Source of the DNA: Paenibacillus_AA sp045062745
Lineage (GTDB): Bacteria > Bacillota > Bacilli > Paenibacillales > NBRC-103111
Direction of reading: 5' to 3'
DNA: 64,000 nucleotides
NCBI RefSeq assembly: GCF_045062745.1
Contig: NZ_JBJGED010000005.1
Coordinates: 62,001-126,000, forward strand
The translations under genes and the position numbers were made by a program. Shown here piece by piece: positions 49,963 to 58,314 of the stretch. Position 1 is the first letter of the stretch; each line of letters starts with the position of its first letter. Below the pieces are notes generated by a model, which saw nothing but the letters and a program-made list of their open reading frames with translations, did not search any database and was not told the origin of the DNA.

Positions 49963-52900
49963 ATGAAGAAAATCATCGAATCGATCATGCAGCGAGCCGT
50001 GATCATCGTTATATGCACCGTTCTGATCCTGGCATGGGGGGCTGTATCGGCCTATCAAATGCAGCGGGATTACTTGCCGGGCATCAATAATACGACGTTA
50101 ATGGTCTCCCTGCGGGCTTCGGCCTATCAGGCGGATCAAATCCGTCGCGATATTACGCCTCCGATCGAAGACGCCATCCATAAAACGGACGGATTAACGA
50201 ACGTAGAGACAACCTCCTACGATGGGGGCTTGCTTATGAATCTGTATTACCCGATGAAGTATGATATGTCCAAGGCGGAGAATCAAATCAAACAAGCTTT
50301 GAACGACGCTGATTTGCCGAATGGCGTCAACAGCCCTGCGGTCACGCGACTGACGACGAGCACGTTCCCGATACTCAGCTACAGCCTGACGGCTAATGGC
50401 AAGCAAGTCGACGAGCTCGCCCTTCAGTCGACCGTTCAGACTGACATTGTTAAGCAGCTGAAGTCCGTCCCCGGTGTCGCCGATGTTCAGACGGTAGGGG
50501 GAGCCCAGAACGGGTATGTCATCACCCTTCGGATGAAGGATCTGGTCCAGAACGGGATGACGCTGGACGACTTCAACAAATCGATTGCGGCCGATCTGCC
50601 TAACCTGCAAGGCAATATTGCGAACGGGAAAGCTTCTTTCTCGGTTAGGGTGGAAGGCATGGATTTGACGGAGCAACAGGTGGTCAACCTCGCCATCAAG
50701 AATAAGGACGGGAAGAGCGTACCGTTATCGGCTGTGGCCGATGAGTCCAAGTCGTTGACTGACGTCAAGACGGTCTCGCGCACGAATGGCCAAGCAAGCG
50801 TCCTGATCAACGTAATCAAGACTCCTTCAGCCAATATTACGTCTGTAGCGGATAGCGTGAAACAAAGAGTCGACGCATTACCAGCCGTTCAGAGCGGAGA
50901 TGTGTCCATGAATCTCGTTTTGGACCGTGCTCATGATCTGAACAACTCCCTGATGGGACTCTTAAGAGAAGGCATCTTGGGCTGTGTATTCTCGATGCTC
51001 TGCGTGCTGCTGTTCTTCCGTAATCTACGTTCCACGCTTATTATTGCCGTTTCTCTGCCGATTTCATTATTGGCCACTACGGCAATTCTGAAATCGATGG
51101 GCGTCACGCTTAACATTTTGACCGTTTCCGGACTTATTGTGGCCATGGGGCGGATCGTAGACGACGCCATCGTCATCCTGGACAATATGTATCGCAGGGC
51201 CCAGGACAATAAGGATAAGCCCATTCTCGGCGTGCTGAGCGCCGCTGCGATCGAGATGCTGCCGGCGATCTTCGCTTCCACAGCGACGACTATCGCCGTG
51301 TATGTGCCGATCGCCTTGGTCGGCGGCATTATCGGCGCTTCCTATTCAGGATTTGCGTGGTCCGTAGTAATCGCCCTTGTAGTCTCGTTCTTGGTGGCCA
51401 TGGTGGTCATACCTACGATGGCTTTTATGGGCTGGAGAATGCCCAATACGAAGGCGGTAACGCTGGAGCCGGTTATGAAGCCGCTCTTGCAATCGGCCTT
51501 GAAGCATCGAAAATGGGTCATCAGTGTTTCCCTGATTGTCTTCGTCATCTCGGCGCTGCTCGCCGCCCGACTTCCGTTCAGTCTCCTCCCAAGCCCCGCG
51601 ACGGGGCAAATTGCGATCCAATTGGAGCTGCCTAAAGGGAGTCCGCTAGCCGATGTAGACCGGGAAGTTAGACGAGTGGAAGGGGTCTTGCAGCAAAATC
51701 CACTCGTGGATTCCTATTCGTCCACCTTCGGTTCTTCCTTTACCCCGCAAGCGGACGATGTATTCGATCAAGGCGGAGGCTATATTCAGCAGCCGAACGT
51801 GGCGAATTTAGCGGTCTCGATTAAAAATAACGCCGACGTCGATTCGGCCATCGCTGCGCTTCAGTCTTCTCTCTCGGCCGGGTCGAATAAAGCGAAAGTA
51901 ACGGTAACGAACCAGAGCTTGGCAGGCGACGATTCACAAATCAAAATCACGCTCAGCGGGGCGGATCAGCAAACCCTTGAAACCGCGGCCCAGTCCGTTC
52001 GAACCAAGCTGGCCGATGTCCCGGGCTTAAGCGTTGCCGGTAGAACCGATCTCACAAATGGCATTTCCAAATACGCCATCAAGCTCGATCGTACGAAAGT
52101 GGAGCAAGCGGGGGTGTCAACAGACGATATTAACCGGATTATGGCTCGATATATGGCGAAGGGGAGCGACTTCACGATCCCGGCTTCAACCGGAGCTATA
52201 CCGGTAGACGTCTACATCAATCCTGTAAAAACCACAGCAGACGGTAGCACGGTAACGGATTATACACCGGACCAGGTTCTTGCGGTACTTCGTTCAGAGA
52301 CGGTGACAGGTCGCAACGGAGAACAATACCGTCTCGCCCAACTCGGATCGATCCAAGCGAGCGATGCGCCATCGTCCATTCAAGAACGGGATGGTCAGCC
52401 CATTGCCGTTGTCACCGCCCAAATCATCTCCAAGGACATTAGCACCGTCTCCAAAGCGGTGGACAACAAATTAAAGACCGTTCCGTTCCCGGACGGCGTT
52501 ACGTACTCGCTGGGCGGCATCACGCAGCAAGTGAAGCAGATGATCGTCGAGATGACGATCGCCGTAATCGTGTCTATCCTGCTCGTCCTCCTTATCACGA
52601 GCTTCGTGTTCAAAGGCTGGAAAGCGCCATTCTCGGTATTAATCAGCATTCCGCTTGCCCTGTCGGGTGTCGTTCTGTCGCTGTATGCGATCCACGGCCA
52701 GTGGAATCTCGCGGCGTTAATCGGCGTCCTGATGCTTACAGGCATCGTCGTCACGAACGGCATCGTGTTAATGGACACGATCGAACGGAACCGTAGAGAC
52801 GGAATGAGCGTTCGAGACGCCGTTACGCAAGGAAGCTTGTCCAGAGTAAGGCCCATCTTCATGACGGCCGGGACAACGATTCTTACTCTGATTCCGCTAG

Positions 52901-53067
52901 CTTTGTCCCATAATGCCGACACGGTCGTCTCGCAAATCCTGGGTATTGTTGTGATCGGAGGGATGGTGACTTCCACCTTGAACAGCTTCGTGGTCATTCC
53001 GATCTTGTACGAATGGATGTTCAGGGATAAATCACCTCTCCCGCGCTCACAATACCTGATGAGGTGA
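49963..53067 (+). CDS. RND-family efflux pump (SwrC/AcrB-like)
   Basis: A 1034-residue RND transporter with 12 helices: TM1 (about 10-30), a large periplasm-side loop (about 35-320), TM2-7, a second loop (about 540-835), TM8-12. The proton-relay aspartates are in GRIVDDAIVILDN (TM4), and the TM10-11 region has GIVVTNGIVLMD. In Firmicutes such proteins (SwrC/YerP) work without an outer-membrane channel and export surfactants and other amphiphiles. ATG 49963 follows AAAGGAG at eight bases. Translationally close to the DedA-PAP2 gene, which begins 5 bases after its stop. Confidence 0.92.
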   Translation: MKKIIESIMQRAVIIVICTVLILAWGAVSAYQMQRDYLPGINNTTLMVSLRASAYQADQIRRDITPPIEDAIHKTDGLTNVETTSYDGGLLMNLYYPMKYDMSKAENQIKQALNDADLPNGVNSPAVTRLTTSTFPILSYSLTANGKQVDELALQSTVQTDIVKQLKSVPGVADVQTVGGAQNGYVITLRMKDLVQNGMTLDDFNKSIAADLPNLQGNIANGKASFSVRVEGMDLTEQQVVNLAIKNKDGKSVPLSAVADESKSLTDVKTVSRTNGQASVLINVIKTPSANITSVADSVKQRVDALPAVQSGDVSMNLVLDRAHDLNNSLMGLLREGILGCVFSMLCVLLFFRNLRSTLIIAVSLPISLLATTAILKSMGVTLNILTVSGLIVAMGRIVDDAIVILDNMYRRAQDNKDKPILGVLSAAAIEMLPAIFASTATTIAVYVPIALVGGIIGASYSGFAWSVVIALVVSFLVAMVVIPTMAFMGWRMPNTKAVTLEPVMKPLLQSALKHRKWVISVSLIVFVISALLAARLPFSLLPSPATGQIAIQLELPKGSPLADVDREVRRVEGVLQQNPLVDSYSSTFGSSFTPQADDVFDQGGGYIQQPNVANLAVSIKNNADVDSAIAALQSSLSAGSNKAKVTVTNQSLAGDDSQIKITLSGADQQTLETAAQSVRTKLADVPGLSVAGRTDLTNGISKYAIKLDRTKVEQAGVSTDDINRIMARYMAKGSDFTIPASTGAIPVDVYINPVKTTADGSTVTDYTPDQVLAVLRSETVTGRNGEQYRLAQLGSIQASDAPSSIQERDGQPIAVVTAQIISKDISTVSKAVDNKLKTVPFPDGVTYSLGGITQQVKQMIVEMTIAVIVSILLVLLITSFVFKGWKAPFSVLISIPLALSGVVLSLYAIHGQWNLAALIGVLMLTGIVVTNGIVLMDTIERNRRDGMSVRDAVTQGSLSRVRPIFMTAGTTILTLIPLALSHNADTVVSQILGIVVIGGMVTSTLNSFVVIPILYEWMFRDKSPLPRSQYLMR

Positions 53068-53072
53068 GGGGT

Positions 53073-54368
53073 GTGAGTTTTTTAACGAGTTGGCTGGAGC
53101 ACTATGGATACGTAGTGCTCTTCATAGGACTATTCCTGGAGATGCTTGCCTTGCCCCTTCCCGGAGAATTGTTAATGAGCTATGCGGGCCTGCTTGTGTT
53201 CGAAGGGAAGCTGAACACGCTTCTCGCTATAGGCTCTGCCGGCACAGGGGTAATGGCGGGCATTACGGTCTCCTACTGGATTGGTTATAGATTAGGAAAG
53301 CCGGTTATTATCAAGTATGGCTCCCGGTTTCATATGGGGGAAGAGAAGTTTGAGCGGATCGACCGCTGGTTCGAGCAATACGGGGATAAGCTGGTTGTAG
53401 TCGCGTATTTCATCCCCGGTGTCCGTCATATTACCGGATATTTCTGCGGCATCACGCGAATGCCTTTTAAGAAATATGTTTTGTATGCTTATTCTGGCGC
53501 TGTCATCTGGACCGGTTTGTTTATTTCGCTCGGGAAACTATTGGGACCCAAGTGGGAAGAGTATCACCGGACCGTGAACCGCTATCTAATCCTTTTCGCG
53601 ATCGCATCTGCTGTGATTTCCCTTTTGGTGCTCGTCATCCGACGTTCTCGGCAATCTATTCTGGATACGGCTAATCGACTGCTTGTCCAAGGGATTCAGT
53701 ATTTCAATTCGTTCGGGAAAGTCCGGTTTCTGGTGCTGGCCGCCTATACGATCTTTGTCTTGTTCGTATCCTTGATGTTGGGATTGATTCAGGATTTCTG
53801 GGCGCGGGAATTTACTTCATTCGATACGGTTGCTTCCTACCTTGTTCATGCCGGATTCAATTCCCGATGGGAGGAATGGATGTACTTGTTCCAGCAGCTA
53901 GGCACGTATACGTTCTACGTTCCGCTAATCGTGCTTACCGGGATCGGGATCATGATTCGGAGCAAGGACAAGGTACTCGAGCTGCTGTTCCTAGTGTGGG
54001 TTGTAGTCGGGGGCGAAGTGTTGGATGAAAGCTTAAGGGCTTTGTTCCACCGAGCAGGCCCTTCCGCCGCAGGCGCTCCCACATTCTACACTTTCCCGAG
54101 TGAAGAGACGCTCTCTTCCATTACGGTTAGCGGGTTTGCCGCCTTTTTATTGGTTCGTCATTACAGGAATGTCAGATTGCATGTGGCCGCCATTCTTGTA
54201 ACGATCGCGTTATGTCTGCTGGTCGGAATTAGCCGGGTCTACTTCAACGTGCAGTATCCCAGCGATGTTATCGCCGGCTATGTGTTCGGCATGGTCTGGC
54301 TGAGCCTCAATGTCATCGTCCTCGAAATTCTAAGGAAACTGCAACGACCGACACCCATTATGGTATAA
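53073..54368 (+). CDS. DedA-family membrane protein fused to a degenerate PAP2 domain
   Basis: A 431-residue protein. Residues about 1-205 are a DedA/VTT domain (LEMLALPLPGELLMSYAG, YFIPGVRHITGYFCGITRMPF), a family now linked to undecaprenyl-phosphate or lipid flipping. Residues about 215-425 have a PAP2 phosphatase membrane fold. All three PAP2 motifs are altered: KxxxxxxRP reads RALFHRAGP, PSGH reads PSEE, and SRxxxxxHxxxD reads SRVYFNVQYPSD (the nucleophilic His is Gln). The phosphatase half is therefore probably inactive. GTG 53073 follows GAGGTGAGG. Part of the operon after the RND pump. Confidence 0.85.
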   Translation: MSFLTSWLEHYGYVVLFIGLFLEMLALPLPGELLMSYAGLLVFEGKLNTLLAIGSAGTGVMAGITVSYWIGYRLGKPVIIKYGSRFHMGEEKFERIDRWFEQYGDKLVVVAYFIPGVRHITGYFCGITRMPFKKYVLYAYSGAVIWTGLFISLGKLLGPKWEEYHRTVNRYLILFAIASAVISLLVLVIRRSRQSILDTANRLLVQGIQYFNSFGKVRFLVLAAYTIFVLFVSLMLGLIQDFWAREFTSFDTVASYLVHAGFNSRWEEWMYLFQQLGTYTFYVPLIVLTGIGIMIRSKDKVLELLFLVWVVVGGEVLDESLRALFHRAGPSAAGAPTFYTFPSEETLSSITVSGFAAFLLVRHYRNVRLHVAAILVTIALCLLVGISRVYFNVQYPSDVIAGYVFGMVWLSLNVIVLEILRKLQRPTPIMV

Positions 54369-54385
54369 CAGAGGGGGGACCGAGT

Positions 54386-54841
54386 ATGACTGCACTTTTT
54401 CACAATTATCCGTTAATGGCAGCGCTGTTGGCTATCCTAATGGCTCAGTTCATCAAAGTGCCGCTGTTCCTGGTTATGCAAAGATCGTGGAATCCGGCCA
54501 TTGCGTTAAGTACGGGAGGGATGCCCAGTTCGCATTCCGCCGCGGTCACTTCGCTCACGACAGCCATCGCATGGAAGGCCGGCGTCTCCTCTACCGGATT
54601 CGCCATCGGTGTCGTCCTGAGTGCCATCACGATGTTCGATGCCGCCGGGATCCGAAGACATGCCGGTATTCATGCCACATTTATCAATCGGCTGATGACG
54701 GTCATCCGAGATGAAGGACAAGATAGCCATAACCTTCCGGCGTTAAAAGAGATGCTGGGGCACCGGCCGATTGAAGTCATTGCTGGAGCTATATTCGGGA
54801 TTGCGGTCAGTACGGGGCTTTACTGGTTGTGTTACCGGTAG
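54386..54841 (+). CDS. DUF212/divergent PAP2-family membrane protein
   Basis: A 151-residue membrane protein with four or five helices, of the YuiD/DUF212 family, described as a divergent acid-phosphatase/PAP2 relative. Conserved blocks: GGMPSSHSAAV (complete, with histidine), TMFDAAGIRRHAG and EMLGHRPIEVIAGAIFG. Function unproven. ATG 54386 follows GGGGGG; it is 17 bases after the DedA-PAP2 gene. The next gene, an ECF sigma factor, begins 13 bases after its stop, so they share a transcript. Confidence 0.88.
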   Translation: MTALFHNYPLMAALLAILMAQFIKVPLFLVMQRSWNPAIALSTGGMPSSHSAAVTSLTTAIAWKAGVSSTGFAIGVVLSAITMFDAAGIRRHAGIHATFINRLMTVIRDEGQDSHNLPALKEMLGHRPIEVIAGAIFGIAVSTGLYWLCYR

Positions 54842-54854
54842 GAGATGATCGAGT

Positions 54855-55379
54855 GTGGACGATGAACTGCATCTGATCCTTCAGCGTGCCCAGGATGGCG
54901 ACCGGGAAGCTTTTGCCGAGCTCGTAACCAGGTATAAGCATCAGGTATACCGGCATGCTATGGGGATGCTGGGGGATCGGATGGAAGCGGAAGATGTCGT
55001 ACAGGAAGCTTTCGTGAAAGTATTCTATTCGTTATCGAAATTGGAAAGCGCCTACGCATTCTCCTCCTGGATGACCCGGATCGTTTCGAATCTGTGTCTG
55101 GATCGCTTGAAGAAGCGCAAGATTACCGCGCCGGTCGCGGAGAGGTACCCTGAGGAGATGGAGCGTATCGGCTACAACGACTCGCATACCAACATGTCTA
55201 TCGAGGAAGCGATGGATCATCTCTCGGAGGAGCATCGAGCCGCTATCGCGCTTCACGATATTCAGGGTTATCGGTATGAAGAAATGGCTGAAATGCTCGG
55301 GATTCCCGTAGGGACGGTCAAATCCCGTTTGTTCGCGGCGAGGCTCGCTCTACGAAAAGAGTGGAAAAAGGATGACTAA
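54855..55379 (+). CDS. ECF-type RNA polymerase sigma factor (SigW-like)
   Basis: A 174-residue sigma factor: region 2 (about 10-75; RMEAEDVVQEAFVKVFYSL, SSWMTRIVSNLCLDRLKKRK) and region 4 (about 115-168; EEHRAAIALHDIQGYRYEEMAEMLGIPVGTVKSR in the helix-turn-helix). It resembles cell-envelope-stress ECF factors of Bacillus. GTG 54855 follows GGAG. The cognate zinc anti-sigma gene starts right after it. Confidence 0.92.
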   Translation: MDDELHLILQRAQDGDREAFAELVTRYKHQVYRHAMGMLGDRMEAEDVVQEAFVKVFYSLSKLESAYAFSSWMTRIVSNLCLDRLKKRKITAPVAERYPEEMERIGYNDSHTNMSIEEAMDHLSEEHRAAIALHDIQGYRYEEMAEMLGIPVGTVKSRLFAARLALRKEWKKDD

Positions 55380-55380
55380 C

Positions 55381-55863
55381 ATGATAAACCATCCCGATGA
55401 ACGACTGTCGGCGTATATGGATGATGAGTTGAATGAGACGGAGAGACTTGAAGTAGAGCATCATCTCGCTTCGTGTGAACGATGCCGGGAACTGTTGGAG
55501 GATCTGTTGGGCTTGCGACAGGCTGTAGTTGGGGCATATGAGCACATTCAAGCTCCGAATGAGCTGGAGAGTCGAATTCTACAAGCACTCGCTCAAAAGC
55601 CGACTCCAGAACCGGCCGCCAAAGGATGGCTTTCGATTCCGTTGGTATCGTTAGCGCTTCTAAGCGTCTTGTTGATTATGGCGGGGACCGTAATCGTGAA
55701 GATGTTATCGGGGGTCGTGAAAGTGCTGATCGCCCTCCTGTATTTCGTGTCCCATTTTATCGCAACCGCTCCGGTTTTATCCGGATTAACGATCCTGTTA
55801 GCGGTCGGGGTCCTGATGCTGTCGGGTTACTCGCTCCGGCAATTGCTTCTGAGCAATGAGTAG
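55381..55863 (+). CDS. Zinc-finger (ZAS) anti-sigma factor
   Basis: A 160-residue membrane protein. The N-terminal zinc-binding anti-sigma domain has HPDERLSAYMDDEL and EHHLASCERCRELL, that is the HxxxCxxC motif. Two transmembrane helices follow (about 86-110 and 125-150). It should hold the ECF factor at the membrane until envelope damage triggers release. ATG 55381 begins one base after the sigma stop and has AAAAAGG at nine bases; ATG 55372 is too close to that site. Confidence 0.9.
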   Translation: MINHPDERLSAYMDDELNETERLEVEHHLASCERCRELLEDLLGLRQAVVGAYEHIQAPNELESRILQALAQKPTPEPAAKGWLSIPLVSLALLSVLLIMAGTVIVKMLSGVVKVLIALLYFVSHFIATAPVLSGLTILLAVGVLMLSGYSLRQLLLSNE

Positions 55864-55875
55864 GGGGGTGAAGCT

Positions 55876-56700
55876 GTGAAAAAGATGCTAATTCCATTAT
55901 TCGCGATGCTGTTCCTGCTGTTCAGTCCCCAGATGGCGTCGGCGAAAAGTCTGTTTGAACACCAGAATACGATCGTACCCGAGGGACAGACCGTCGACGA
56001 TGTGTACGTTGTCGGCGGGGATGCGAATATCCAAGGTCATGTGAAGGGGATCGTAGTTGTGGTCAACGGCCATTTGCAATTGGCCGGCACCGCCCAAGTG
56101 GAGGGGTTGATTGTCGTAATCGGGGGTGAAGTGAAACAAGAATCGGGAGCCGTCCTTGGGGACGATCTCTATAATTTCTCGTTGGATTCGGCAACTCAGA
56201 ACAGCTTGCTGCTCGGGGGAGGTCTGGTCCTGGGGTTGTGGATCTTGCAGCTAGCAGGCAGCCTGCTTCTCGTGCTCATTCCGGTGCTCATCTGTGTACT
56301 GGGCAGACAGAAAGCTGCTGCTTTCATGAAACGATATGGATCGGGGCCGTTAGGGAAACTGCTCAATCAAGGCTTTTGGAGCGGTTTGATCCTCGCTGCG
56401 TTAAGTGTGCTGCTGCTGGTCACAATTATCGGCATTCCGTTATTGGTGCTCGTCCTGCTGGTATTGATCGTAGCCCTGGTCATTGGCGTCACGGTACTCA
56501 GTACCCGTATTGGGGAGTGGTTGCCCCTGAACGAGCGGAGGGCCGATTGGTTCAAGGTCCTGACGGGTGCGGCCCTGATTACCGCCTTTGCCAATATCCC
56601 CGTCCTCGGGTGGATGGTGCTCGGCGTAGTGATTCTGCTCTCCTTGGGTGTTTGCACTCAATGGCTAACGGGCAAGGTGCGGAGAGGACAATCCAAATGA
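55876..56700 (+). CDS. Bactofilin-like membrane protein of the sigma operon
   Basis: A 274-residue protein: signal peptide (ending SASA-like MASAKS), a small beta-solenoid domain (about 28-100; VYVVGGDANIQGHVKG, VVVVNGHLQLAGTAQVEG, IVVIGGEVKQESG) of the polymer-forming/bactofilin type facing out, then four hydrophobic helices (about 115-265) and a basic tail. GTG 55876 follows GGGGGGTG. As last gene of the ECF sigma/anti-sigma operon it is a likely envelope-stress effector; exact role unknown. Confidence 0.8.
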   Translation: MKKMLIPLFAMLFLLFSPQMASAKSLFEHQNTIVPEGQTVDDVYVVGGDANIQGHVKGIVVVVNGHLQLAGTAQVEGLIVVIGGEVKQESGAVLGDDLYNFSLDSATQNSLLLGGGLVLGLWILQLAGSLLLVLIPVLICVLGRQKAAAFMKRYGSGPLGKLLNQGFWSGLILAALSVLLLVTIIGIPLLVLVLLVLIVALVIGVTVLSTRIGEWLPLNERRADWFKVLTGAALITAFANIPVLGWMVLGVVILLSLGVCTQWLTGKVRRGQSK

Positions 56701-56726
56701 AAAAAGACACCGATGGTGTCTTTTTT
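56700..56726. terminator. Bidirectional terminator between convergent operons
   Basis: AAAAAAGACACC (56700-56711) pairs perfectly with GGTGTCTTTTTT (56715-56726); it serves the sigma operon on plus and the oxidoreductase gene on minus. Confidence 0.93.
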
Positions 56727-56729
56727 CGC

Positions 56730-57269
56730 TTAATGGACGAGCACGCGCTCAGGAGCTTGGATGTGGTCCACATATTTCTTAGCCTCTTGCAGGAGGTAGT
56801 CATCTGTGGCTTGATCCGCATTGTAGGTTACGAAAGCAGGAAGATAAGTACCGTTGCATCTGGTGAGGGTGGTTTGGATCGGCCTTAGTAGTTCACTTAT
56901 CGTAAACCAGTTGGAGCCGCCCGAACGGTATCCGTTTTCCGGCCCGCCCGTTGTTGTAGCGATTATATATTGTTTCCCTTTCAGATGATCCCCTCCGGGT
57001 CCGAAAGCCCAGCCATACGTTAACACATCGTCGAACCATTTTTTGAGAAGAGGCGGGCAGCTGTACCAGTAAAAGGGGAACTGAAATACGATCCGGTCGA
57101 ATAGAAGGAGAGTCCGTTGTTCCCGCTCCACGTCGATCTCCCAATTCGGGTACTCCTGATATAGATCGCGGACATAGATGTCCGGGTAGTTATTCAACTC
57201 ATGAGCCAACGCTTGATTGGCCCGGGACCCTTTCAGATTGGGATGTGCGACAATAACCATAATTTTCAT
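56730..57269 (-). CDS. NAD(P)H-dependent quinone/FMN oxidoreductase (YwrO/KefF-like)
   Basis: A 179-residue flavodoxin-fold oxidoreductase. The FMN-binding start is IVAHPNLKGSRAN, followed by VFQFPFYWYSCPPLLKKWFDDVLTYGWAFG, typical of this family (given in part: FPFYWYSCP). The family reduces quinones and nitro or azo compounds in two-electron steps. ATG 57269 has AAGGATG upstream. It is divergent from an HxlR-family gene, the usual control arrangement for such detoxification enzymes. Confidence 0.9.
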   Translation of the reverse strand: MKIMVIVAHPNLKGSRANQALAHELNNYPDIYVRDLYQEYPNWEIDVEREQRTLLLFDRIVFQFPFYWYSCPPLLKKWFDDVLTYGWAFGPGGDHLKGKQYIIATTTGGPENGYRSGGSNWFTISELLRPIQTTLTRCNGTYLPAFVTYNADQATDDYLLQEAKKYVDHIQAPERVLVH

Positions 57270-57410
57270 GACTGTTCATCCTTTCTTGATTTTCGTAAAA
57301 TCGCGATTTACATCCTCATTATTGGGGGGATTTTCATTTTTGCAAAGTACGCAGTTTATTCATACTAGGTCCTGTAAAGGGTACGATAGACCCCGCTTGG
57401 TTTCGACTCG

Positions 57411-57452
57411 CTTAGTACGGTTTACCGTACTAAGTACGAAAAATCCTCGTAC
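57411..57452. promoter_or_regulatory. Palindromic operators between oxidoreductase gene and hxlR
   Basis: CTTAGTACGG-TTTA-CCGTACTAAG (57411-57434) is a perfect 10-bp inverted repeat; GTACGA-N7-TCGTAC (57434-57452) follows immediately. A TTGAAA (57455-57460) and extended -10 TGCTATTGT lie just downstream on the hxlR side. Dyads with AGTAC/GTACT halves fit HxlR/DUF24 regulators. Confidence 0.55.
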
Positions 57453-57526
57453 TGTTGAAAATCCGGATACTTTGCTATTGTACAGGTAAGACGATCGTCA
57501 AAATCGGTCATGAAGGAGCTGGGCAC

Positions 57527-57892
57527 ATGCGGGAAGGAATGCGCGACCCGAATACGACACAAGGCATTATGGCTACTCTGCATGTGATCGGAGGGAAGTG
57601 GAAGCCGCTCATTTTGTTTATTTTGCTTAACGAGGGAACCAAACGGTTCGGCGAATTGAGACGTCTGCTTCCGAACGTCACGCAAGGGATGCTCACGAAT
57701 CAGCTTCGCGAGATGGAACGCGATGGACTCCTCGTGCGCCGGGTTTATCAGGAGATTCCGCCCAAAGTGGAATATACTTTGTCCGATCACGGTAGAACGT
57801 TAAGCGCGGTGTTGAACGATATGTGCGGGTGGGGATATATGCATCTTGAATATATGGAGAAGCAAAATCAGCGTAAAACCCTGGAGTCATGA
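57527..57892 (+). CDS. HxlR-family winged-helix transcriptional regulator
   Basis: A 121-residue regulator with the family signature VIGGKWKPLILFILLNEGTKRFGELRR and MLTNQLREMERDGLL, VEYTLSDHGR. These are usually repressors or activators that respond to quinones, aldehydes or oxidants through an N-terminal cysteine (CPVExTL). Here that position reads TTQGIMATL with no cysteine; the only cysteine is near residue 105. ATG 57527 follows AAGGAG; a longer frame from 57455 covers the promoter. It should control the divergent oxidoreductase gene. Confidence 0.9.
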   Translation: MREGMRDPNTTQGIMATLHVIGGKWKPLILFILLNEGTKRFGELRRLLPNVTQGMLTNQLREMERDGLLVRRVYQEIPPKVEYTLSDHGRTLSAVLNDMCGWGYMHLEYMEKQNQRKTLES

Positions 57893-57898
57893 ACCCAC

Positions 57899-57968
57899 AA
57901 GGTGATCGCACACTCTTATTCTCACGTAACTCGAAGGACTCTCGGAAATAAAATGATGCGATCACCTT
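57899..57968. repeat. Structured 70-nt repeat element, copy 1
   Basis: AAGGTGATCGCA (57899-57910) pairs perfectly with TGCGATCACCTT (57957-57968). The 46-base loop contains CTTATTCTC and GGAAATAAAATGA. A homologous copy follows 112 bases on. No gene is seen in 57893-58314 otherwise. Confidence 0.8.
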
Positions 57969-58010
57969 ATTCCCGCGACTCTAACATGAAACTAGCCTTA
58001 GAGAATGGAT

Positions 58011-58080
58011 AAGGCGATGCCACAACGTTATTCGGTGAAATTCGGCAAAGTTTCGGCGGATAGGATGATGGCATCACTTT
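58011..58080. repeat. Structured 70-nt repeat element, copy 2
   Basis: AAGGCGATGCCA (58011-58022) pairs with TGGCATCACTTT (58069-58080), one G-U and one mismatch. Length is the same as copy 1, with aligned loop blocks (GTTATTCGG, GATAGGATGATG). Stem bases differ from copy 1 in a compensating way (ATCGCA/TGCGAT to ATGCCA/TGGCAT). Confidence 0.8.
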
Positions 58081-58314
58081 ATTGCCTTTACATGCGAAAG
58101 GCGCGGGTGAAAAAACGTTGACAGCTTAGTAGTAACGCTAAGGGTAGCAAAAAATGATGGAAAAGCTAGTTTTACAAGCGGGTGCATTCCTGATCCATGT
58201 GGATTTGATTGGTTTGTATGCGTGGCGGGGCAATCGATAAATACCCTTTTCAGGAACGAACACCTCCTGTAAGATTGAGGAAGTTCCACAGTAATTGAGG
58301 AGGGATCGGCCTTT

